DNA of 64,000 nucleotides from Setophaga petechia (taxonomy: Eukaryota > Chordata > Aves > Passeriformes > Parulidae). The stretch spans positions 35,767,924-35,831,923 of the forward strand of contig JANCRA010000006.1 in the NCBI GenBank assembly GCA_024362935.1, given 5' to 3'. A model generated the notes under the pieces. It made no database searches and was not told the DNA's origin. It saw only the letters and a list, made by a program, of their open reading frames with translations. The translations under genes and the position numbers were made by a program. Shown in pieces: positions 56,585-64,000 of this stretch (the stretch's first letter is position 1; every line of letters starts with the position of its first letter).

Positions 56585-58205
56585 GAGCGACTGGGAGTGA
56601 CTGGGAACATGCTGGAGGGAACTGGGCTACACTGGGACATACTGGGAGGGACTGGAACAAAAGTGAGGGTGAAAGAGACCAACTGGAACCATGTGCAGCA
56701 CAACTGGTTCATACTGGCAGGGACTGGAAGCACACTGGGCTCATCTTTGGATCATACTGGGAGGGACTGGACTAATACTGGGAGTGTCTGAGAGTGACTG
56801 GGAACACACCCTGCACATCATCCCCCATACTGGGCCAGACTGGGAGCAACTGGGAGCACGCTGGCAGCAAATGGCATCATACTGGGACTGACTGGGCTGA
56901 TCTAGGAAGCAACTGGAACCATGCTGGAGGCAGCTGGGACCATACTGGGAGAGATTGGAAGCAACTGGGATTATACTGGGACCACACTGGGAGGGCTGAC
57001 ATGTGACTGGGATCAAACTGGAGCTTACTGGGATCATATTGGGGTTGAAAGGGAGGGACTGGGATCACACTTTGGGCCACTGGGAGCAACTGAGACAAAC
57101 TGGGATGATGCTGCAAGCAAACTGGAGCCAACTGGGAAGAACTGGATGCATGCTGGAGGCAACTGGGATATTCTGGGCGTGACTGGGGGATCATACTGGG
57201 AGAACTGACACCTTACTGGGGCCACTGGCAGTACCTGGAAATGACTACAGACATGCTGGGGGCAACTGGGATCTACTGCGAGTGTCTGTATCCATACTGG
57301 GGGGACTGGAAGCACACTGGGAACAATTGGGACCATGCTGGGGAGAACTGGGACCATGCTAGGAGGGACTGGGATCATTTGGGGAGCTACTGGGACTAGA
57401 GTAGGGGCAACTGGGTCAACTGGGACCATACTGGCAGTGTCTGTAACCACAGGGGAGTGATGGAAGCACACTGGGAACAGCTGGGCCCATGCTGGGAGCA
57501 ACTGGGATCACACTGGGGGCACTGGCATCAGACTGGGAGTGACTGGGAGCAACTGGGATTAGACTGCACATGACTGGGATCATACTGGGAGCGGCTACAC
57601 TCACACTGGGATTATACTGGGTGTGAATGGAACCTGACTGGGGCTTACCGGGAGCTACTGGGCCCATGCTGGGAGGAAAATGTGACACACTGGGAGCAAC
57701 TGGGATCGGCTGGAAGGCACTGGAACCTTGCTCAGAGGGCTGAGACTACAACTGGGGCAACTGGGATCATACTGGGAGCAACTGGCGCCACCCTTTGAGC
57801 AACAGATGGAAACTGGGATTACGCTAGAGGAAACTGGGAGTAACTGGGAAAGACTGGGATCATTCTGAGGTAACTAAAACATACTGGGAGTGTCTCTAAC
57901 CATACTGGGGACACTGGGACCACACTGGGAACAGCTGGGATCATGCTGGGAGCAACTGGGACCATGCTGGGGGAAACTGAATCTACCCTGGAGGCAACTG
58001 GGCACGACTGGGACCCTGCTGGGAGGGACTGGGACTATTCTTGGGGCAACTGGGATCATAATGGGAGGAACTGGGAACATCTGGAATTATGCTGGGAGCA
58101 ACTGGGATCACACTGGAATCACAGTGAGAGCAGCTGAGTCCATACTGGGTTACACTGGGATCTCATTGAGAGCAACTGGAATCATACTGGGATTGACTGG
58201 GAGCG
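56585..58205. repeat. ACTGGGA minisatellite
   Basis: About 1.6 kb of degenerate repeats built on ACTGGGA with 4-20 variable bases between (for example ACTGGGAGCAACTGGGATCA). Confidence 0.9.
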
Positions 58206-58690
58206 GCTGGTTTTGTGGATTTTGGGGGATTTTATTGGCATTTTGAGGGGGAATTTTTCTGGGGATGTTTGGGGGTTTATTGAAAAGTTTTGTGGCTTTT
58301 TTTGAAATTTGGGTGTTTTACTGAGATTTAGTTGGGATTTTTTGGGATTCTCAGAAATTCTGAGGGTTTTATTGGGATTTTTAGGAGACTTTGTGGGCAT
58401 TTTACTGGAATTGTGGTGGCATTTAGTGGGATTCATTGGGGATTTAGAGTTTGTTAGGATTTTTGGTGGCATTTTTGGGTGTTGCCAGGATTTCTTTGGA
58501 TCTTGTGAGAGATTTTGTGGGACATTTTATGGTTTTGGGGGATTTGCAGAGTTTGATAATGATTTTTGGGGTGATTGGTATTTTAAAAGATTTTGTGGGC
58601 TTTAATTGGGACTCGAGGGTGTTCTAATGGGATGTTGAGAGATTTAATTGGGTTTTAGTGGGTTTTATTGGGACTTTCGTGGATTTAAGG
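58206..58690. repeat. G/T-rich simple repeat arm
   Basis: Runs of TTTTGGGG-type sequence on the plus strand (GGATTTTGGGGGATTTTATT), with almost no C. Confidence 0.85.
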
Positions 58691-59070
58691 AGATTTTGTT
58701 GCCTCTCAGCCCTTCCCAAAACCCAGGGAATGCCCCAAAGGCCACCTAAAATTTCACTAAAATGCCACACAATCCACAAAAACTCCAAGAAAATCCTCAA
58801 AACCCCCAGAGAATCTCCAAAAATCCCAGTGGAACTCACCAAAATTTTAAAAAGCTCCCAAGAATTTCAATAAATCCCCCCCAACGCCAATGAAACACCC
58901 AAAATCCAAAACTCTGCCAAAATCACGTAACCATCCCAAAACCCAGCAAGTCTCCGCAAAACCCCCAATAATTCCCCCCAAAGTCCCAACAAAATCCCCC
59001 AAAGCTCAAAAAAGCCACTCCTGAAATCCCCCAAAACCCTCTCAAAACCCCCAGAAATCCCCCCAGACTC
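58691..59070. repeat. C/A-rich simple repeat arm
   Basis: CCCCAAAA-type sequence, the complement in composition of the arm at 58206-58690. Confidence 0.85.
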
Positions 59071-59809
59071 AGTGGGGCCGTCCTGGATCAGGGAGCACCG
59101 GCCAGAGGAACAGGAGCCACTTCAGGGGGCCCTCGGAGCTTTTTGGGGAGGGGGCACCATGGGAGACCCCCCCAAAAACCAGAGGGGGGGGAGGAACCCC
59201 TGCTGTGCCCCCTCCCCCCCGAAACCCCCAGACCTCGGTTCAGGGTGGGCCTGGGACCCCCCGGGACCCCCAAATCTCCCCCAGGAATCCCCAGAGCCCC
59301 CCAGGGTTGGCCCAGGACCACCCTGGACCCCAAAAACCTCCCCAGGACTCTCAGAGCCCCACATTTCCCCTGAAAATTTACCCCAGACCCACCTGAGACC
59401 CCCCTCAAATCCATCAGACTGCCCCAAGTCCCCCTCAGACCCCTCAATTCTCCCCTAACCCCATGAAATCCTCTCAAGCTCCCCCAAATTCCTCCTAGAC
59501 CTACCTCAGAAACAGATGCACTCACAACCCCACAGTTTTACTTGCAATCCCCGAAAACCCCCTCAGACCCTCCCAATTCCCCTCAGATCCCCCTAAACCC
59601 ACCTGAGAACGCTCCAGGCCCTCTCAAGCTACCCCCAAAGCTGCCTAAAGCCCCCTCGGACCCACCAAAGCCCCCTCACACCCCCTCATTCCCCCCAGGC
59701 CCACTGCACACCCCCCTATTTCCCATCGATGTCCCCAAAAATCCCCAATTTCCCTTCAGACCCGCCCCAAACCCCCCCACTTTCCCCCAGCCCCACCTCA
59801 GCTCCTCCA
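59071..59809. repeat. C-rich (CCCCA/CCCT) low-complexity sequence
   Basis: Proline-like codons in several frames come from the repeat, not from a gene. On the minus strand the region is G-rich. Confidence 0.7.
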
Positions 59810-60045
59810 CAACCGCCCTCGCCTCACAAGCTCCTGCCACCGCCGCGCGCACGGGCTTCCGCAGCCAATAGAGGCGGGCCCCGCCGAACCAACCAATCAT
59901 CGCGCTACACTTTCCCAAATTACCCAATCCTGGCGCCGCTGCCCTCACAACGCCCGCCTTCGCCGCACCGTCCCAGCCAATCAGAGGCAAGCCGGAAGCA
60001 GCACCCCCTTCCCCGCCTGGGCTCGGGACAGGAGTGGGAGGGGCT
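59810..60045. promoter_or_regulatory. CpG-rich, CCAAT-rich promoter-like block
   Basis: Four CCAAT boxes (59865, 59893, 59924, 59977), CpG-dense sequence (CGCCGCGCGCACGG) and an ETS-type CCGGAAG at 59992-59998, with no TATA box. It is a good candidate housekeeping-type, possibly bidirectional promoter. The zinc-finger gene to the left on the minus strand is the likeliest target. Confidence 0.55.
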
Positions 60046-60049
60046 TGAG

Positions 60050-60420
60050 AGGGGATAGGGGGGGGGGGGCGGGGGAGGGTCCGGAGGGGTCTGGGGGGGC
60101 TTTGGGGGGGTCTGGAGGGTCTGGTGGTGTTGGGATGGGCCTGGGGGAGTTTGGGGAGGGCTTTGGGAGGTCCTGTGAGTGTCCTGGGAGGGTTTTGGAG
60201 GTTTTGGGGAGGGGCTTTTGGAGGTTTTGGGAGAGGGTCTTGGGAGGGGGTTGGGGGATTTTGGGAAGAGGTCCTGGGGGGATCTGCGGGAGGGGCTGGG
60301 GGAGCCTGAGTTGGGTTTGGGGAGGGGTCTGGAGGGTCCTGGAAGGGTCCTGGGTGAAGTCTTGGGAAGGGTCTGGGGGGGTCTCAGGGGGTCCTGGGGG
60401 AGATTTGGGGGTTCTGGGTG
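60050..60420 (+). repeat. G-rich repeat (GGGGTCTGG/GGTTTTGGGG)
   Basis: Many runs of three or more G, able to form G-quadruplexes on the plus strand. It directly adjoins the promoter-like block. Confidence 0.8.
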
Positions 60421-61173
60421 TGGTAACTTGGTATGATTCGTGCTGATAAAATTGAAGCAGTAATCAATATTGGTACAGTAATTAACATTTGGGAATGCTA
60501 AAAATAGTTAAAAGTTGTAATGCCAAAGAAGAGAGGGAGAGGAGGAGCTTCACCCCCCCCCACTCCCAGCAGATGTTCACAAGGACAGGAGGAAAGAAGC
60601 CGAAGATACAGTGGCTAAAAATGAGCAGAAAGGAAGCAAAACCTGGTTGGGTGCCAGAAAATGCTAATTATAAGGGATTTATTGCCTTGATATATAGATG
60701 TAGTGATACGTTAGTCTTGGCTTACATTGTACTGGCTTGATGCGCATGTGTAACCCAAAGGTGAATTAAAGGACACAGAGGAAGACTACGAAATCTTCAT
60801 CAGATGATCCCCAAAAGACTTGTGCAACCACCAAACTGAGTGGTGGCGCATGCGTGGTAAAGGTGGTGATGAGGGCGGAGGTAAAAATGTGACGAATCAA
60901 AAATAGGAGATGGTATTAACCCATGGCATATAAGGGGGGAATTTTTACTTGGCAAGCTTGTACGTGAGGTGGAAGGGTCCCAGAACCCTGCACTCCATAC
61001 CCTGCGGTTATCTTTTGCTTATGCGCTATTATTGGAACCCAATTATCCCTTCTTTTAATCCAATTACATTGTATCCAATTTTATAATTTCTTTTATTTTA
61101 AATATTCAATTAAAATTGCTACTACTTTTAATATTGTTTGGGTTTTTTTTATGATGGGATAAGTGGGCAAACA
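60420..61173 (+). repeat. Probable 5' LTR of a gamma-type ERV
   Basis: Unique A+T-rich sequence after the G-rich repeat, with TATAAG at 60929-60934. It ends near a CA about ten bases before a primer-site-like sequence. There is no second LTR in the window, so both edges are estimates. Confidence 0.5.
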
Positions 61174-61182
61174 TAATAATTT

Positions 61183-61200
61183 TGATGCTGATACCCGGGA
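61183..61200 (+). other. Degenerate primer-binding site, tRNA-Phe-like
   Basis: TGATGCTGATACCCGGGA differs from the tRNA-Phe complement at three of 18 positions. Confidence 0.45.
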
Positions 61201-62122
61201 CCCTCTTAACCCCGGAGGGGGTGGGTAGTTCCTGGGAAGGAGCTCCCCACCAGAGTTTTAAGTGGTCCCAAGGCTAGACCACTCTCCCTTGGGAAAAGAG
61301 AGTCTTTATTACAATAACGCATAAGCAAATTAGTTATTAAAAGCGCGCAAGAGAGGCTCCCATCAGAGTGCCGGCTTATAGGAGAGAGTACCCATAGAAA
61401 ACTTTGTGCACGAAGACCCTCGTGAGCAAAGGAGGCTGTGAGTATCACGGGGTTTTGGGTTGGGGGGCGGCTGTATGCATGTGTGAGTGTGTGTGGAGTA
61501 TCTGAGACGGGGGCTGGGCAGTCCCGGACCCCCGAAGCGAGTGGGACCTCCCAGTACCGCGGTTTCGTGCCCTCCGAGAGGAGACCGGCTGGGAAAGGAC
61601 GGAAGTGAAAGAAAAGTGAACGAGTGGGGACCCCGGGAGGGTTTGACCCAGGGGAAGGAGGGGGTCCCTGGTCCAGGCACCTGTGGGAAGGTCCTTGGGC
61701 AGGAGAGAGTAGAGAGACTGAGAAGGAGTGATTGAATAGGTTCAATTTCCTTGGAGGGACTGGTAGCAGGCGATTTAGTATGTGATTAGATGATGAGAGG
61801 ACGGGGCTAATAGATTGAGAAAGAGGGATAGATAGGCATGGAACAAGTAGATTGAAAAGGCAGTGTGACAGAGTAGTAAGTGAGGAAGTTGAACCACGAG
61901 GTGAGTGTGGGAGACTAAGATTTTCCTGGTACCGAGGATCTCTTAGTTTGTTGCCACCAGAAATGGGTCGGAAAAAGTAAGTTCCTTGACCCAGGGGTTG
62001 CAGATTGTGTGAAAAATCCACAGGAGTTTGGGGTATCTGGGAACTGTCAGGGAGGAGGGAACTCAGGAGGGGAGCATTCCTCAGGACAGCCCGCTGGGGA
62101 TGGTGATACGGTTTTGAGATGA
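61201..62122 (+). other. Leader of the gamma-type ERV
   Basis: About 0.9 kb between the primer site and gag, long as in gammaretroviruses. The long open frame on the minus strand (61206-62135) is treated as chance. Confidence 0.5.
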
Positions 62123-62700
62123 ATGGGAATCCCAAAGGGGAAAAAGTAAACAGAAAATGATCAAGTACTGCATGTTTGAATGGACAAAGGAAATGATCTG
62201 GAAAGATAATTTATATTGGCCCAAGTTCAGATCATTTGAGGATTGGATTTGCCAGGCTCTAAATATATATGTGAATTCAAAAGACCCTGTTAATCAGGAG
62301 GAGAGTGAGTATGCTGCTTTATGGAGTCCTGAGGGGAGAAGTAGGTCTGTTGTTCAGAGGCAGGACAGAGAACTTCAGGAGTTACTGAGAGAAGCACAAA
62401 GGGTGTATGTGAACAGAGATGAGAAAAAGCAGAAAGCAGGTGCCAGAATTTTGATGGCAGCAGTTCAAGAAATGGAGGCAGCTTTGAATACAGAAAAATT
62501 TGCAGGGAAAAACAAACAGTAGATATCAAGATCTACCTTTAGGAATACAAGACCTGTGTGTTTTTCCCGCCACAAGAAAGGGCACTTAAAAAATTCTTGC
62601 CCTACCTTAAAGGGTGCAGGACCTACCTGTTTTTACTGTCATAAAAAGGAGCACCTACAAAGAAGTTGCAGGGAGAAACAGCAAGATGAAAAAACTTTTC
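62123..62700 (+). pseudogene. gag: Gamma-type gag remnant
   Basis: The ATG at 62123 begins MG but stops after eight codons. From 62157 another frame reads a matrix-like sequence (EWTKEMIWKDNLYWPKF, FEDWICQALNIYV), then jumps to the end of a capsid (RQDRELQELLREAQRVYVNR) with the middle of gag absent. Past the stop at 62522, nucleocapsid follows in decayed frame with one CX2CX4HX4C knuckle (CFYCHKKEHLQRSC) and one degenerate knuckle before it. Confidence 0.7.
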
Positions 62701-62756
62701 AGGGAGGTTAGGGGCTCTGTTTAATTAAGTGGACCGAAAGACCACCAGAAGAGCCC

Positions 62757-63104
62757 TTGATAGTTATATTTTTAGTCAATATGGGAGTTTCTCAGTCCAC
62801 AGTGACAAAATTACCCCAGGGATGTGAAATAAGTCGTGAGCGAGTTCCAGTAATAGGAACTATGGGAGAAGCTTTTCCTGTTCCTGTAATTAATGGGGTG
62901 CAAATTGAAATAGATGACAAATTTGGAGTAAATGATTTATTGTTGATACCAGAGGCCGAGGGAAGAGCTCTAATAATAGCCTTAAATTTACAGATAAAAC
63001 CCTGTGAAGGAAAACATAAAATTTATTCTTTAACTGAAAAGGATAATCTGGAAATTAATGATACGGGTTGGCATTCGAGTGAAGCGGGAAAAATCTTGGG
63101 GTAA
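62757..63104 (+). pseudogene. pro: Gamma-type protease remnant and start of RT
   Basis: A frame of about 115 codons. The active-site DTGA position reads VNMGVS, so the catalytic Asp (AAT at 62778-62780) is replaced by Asn. Downstream it keeps protease-like spacing and a pre-RT linker (LEINDTGWHSSEAGKILG), then stops at 63104. Confidence 0.6.
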
Positions 63105-63179
63105 AGGAGTCTGGTCGCCTTAATCCCTCCGGGTCAGCACAAGCCTGTGAACTTTATGCATACTCCGTGCATTATTAAT

Positions 63180-64000
63180 ACTAAAAGGGCGAGAAGGGAC
63201 TATTTATATGGACTCCAAATATGCTTTTAAAATAGTAAATACTTTTAGAAAAAGTTGGAAGAAAAAGAGGCTTATAAACACTCAAGGGAAAGGGTTAGTA
63301 CACAGGGGATTGATAATTCAGATACTTGAAGCTTTAAAGGGCCAAAAGAAAATATTAGTCAGAAGGAAATAATTTGGCCGACGAAGAAGCAAAAAGTGTG
63401 ACCTTAAGAAAAAGAGATACTGAAATCATGACCTTACAAGAAACAGACATTCAGCAGGAGACACTTTCCCTTCTGCTAGCAGATTTGGCAGCTATAAAGA
63501 AATTAGGAGCAACATTTAAGGAAGGAAAGTAGGTTTCTTTTCCTGACGGCAGGATGGTGATGCCAAAACCAGTGGCACATTAGATCTTAGATAACTTGCA
63601 TAGATGGACACACTGGGGAACAAGAGTCCTTGGTGATCACTTTTTAAAATTTTATGGGTGTATAGGGATATTTGAAATTGGAAAAGAAATTACCCAGGGA
63701 GTGTCACACCTGTCAAAAGGTAAATAAGAAAGTGTTAAAGAGCCCTCTCTCTGGAGGACGAAAAACAGGCCTACACGCCATTTGAAAAGATCCAAGTTGA
63801 TTTTACAAAATTGCCTGAAGTGGGTCAGTGGAAATATTTGTTAGTTATAATAGATCAATTAACTCAGTGAGTGGAAGCATTTCCAGCAGCTCGGGCTACA
63901 GCTCAAACGGTGGCTAAAATAATGTTGAAACATATATTTCCAAGAAAGTGATGATATGGTGGGATTTAAGTTGATCTTTATTAACGCTAATTTATTAAGA
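63180..64000 (+). pseudogene. pol: RNase H and integrase remnants
   Basis: Broken frames read TIYMDSKYAFKIVNTF (RNase H), CHTCQKVNKKV (integrase zinc ligands) and PFEKIQVDFTKLPEVG then YLLVIIDQLTQ (integrase core, first Asp). Many stops are present. Order and sequence type are gammaretroviral. Confidence 0.7.

Larger units (their letters stand above)
60420..64000 (+). mobile_element. Decayed gammaretrovirus-like ERV, running off the window
   Basis: LTR, primer site, leader, partial gag, protease remnant, and RNase H and integrase remnants in order on the plus strand. Reverse transcriptase is deleted between about 63104 and 63180. env and the 3' LTR lie beyond the window if present. Confidence 0.75.

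Noticed and set aside
56585..58205. Regular repeats that could be mistaken for a CRISPR array
   Set aside because: Units are degenerate, spacers vary from 4 to 20 bases, and the context is a vertebrate genome; it is a minisatellite.
59071..59871. Proline-rich frames in several phases
   Set aside because: Caused by the CCCCA-type low-complexity sequence.
61206..62135. 309-codon open frame on the minus strand
   Set aside because: Lies in the leader of a plus-strand gamma-type ERV, has no domain, and its Pro/Ser/Leu composition is expected by chance.

Overview
The window reads as a bird nuclear genome, most likely a songbird. It holds CR1 LINE fragments, a spliced gene of the maestro HEAT-repeat (MROH) family that is expanded in birds, a C2H2 zinc-finger gene of the kind that is multicopy in passerines, and many endogenous retroviruses (ERVs). 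ERV load plus partial and tandem gene copies would fit a W chromosome or another repeat-rich, low-recombination region; that placement is inference.

Layout: (1) 225-9418 is a complete provirus (ERV-1) with LTRs that look identical, a 6-bp target-site duplication, open gag, pol and env frames, a tRNA-Lys1,2-type primer site and a -1 frameshift signal. (2) 9.4-14.1 kb holds a splice-consistent ELM2-SANT gene fragment (ZNF541/TRERF1/MIDEAS family), cut off at a duplication breakpoint. (3) 14.1-24.9 kb is a 7.4-kb-offset tandem duplication: the last two exons of one MROH copy, one apparently intact 15-exon MROH gene (17162-22262), and only exon 1 of a third copy. (4) 26.2-32.5 kb is a tangle of a minus-strand betaretrovirus-like ERV (gag, dUTPase, env tail, LTR) and a plus-strand env bracketed by two 615-bp LTRs. 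(5) 33319-40672 is ERV-2: alpharetrovirus-like gag-pro-pol with an AAATTTA shift site, a long open pol, a broken gamma-type env and a truncated 3' LTR. (6) 43.8-49.0 kb is an HSF5-like heat-shock-factor gene whose exon phases fit but whose first exon has two TAG stops. (7) 52.6-54.1 kb holds LTR and env remnants. (8) 54.1-56.0 kb is a minus-strand C2H2 zinc-finger pseudogene. (9) 56.6-60.4 kb is minisatellite and strand-skewed simple repeat around a CCAAT-rich, CpG-rich promoter-like block. (10) 60.4-64.0 kb is a decayed gammaretrovirus-like ERV running off the window.

The host genes are not an operon. Three of them (ELM2-SANT of the ZNF541 type, HSF5-like, MROH) belong to families with known or suspected germline roles, a possible common theme that the sequence alone cannot prove. 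Exon coordinates were worked out by hand from splice sites and reading phase; no alignment or search was run.
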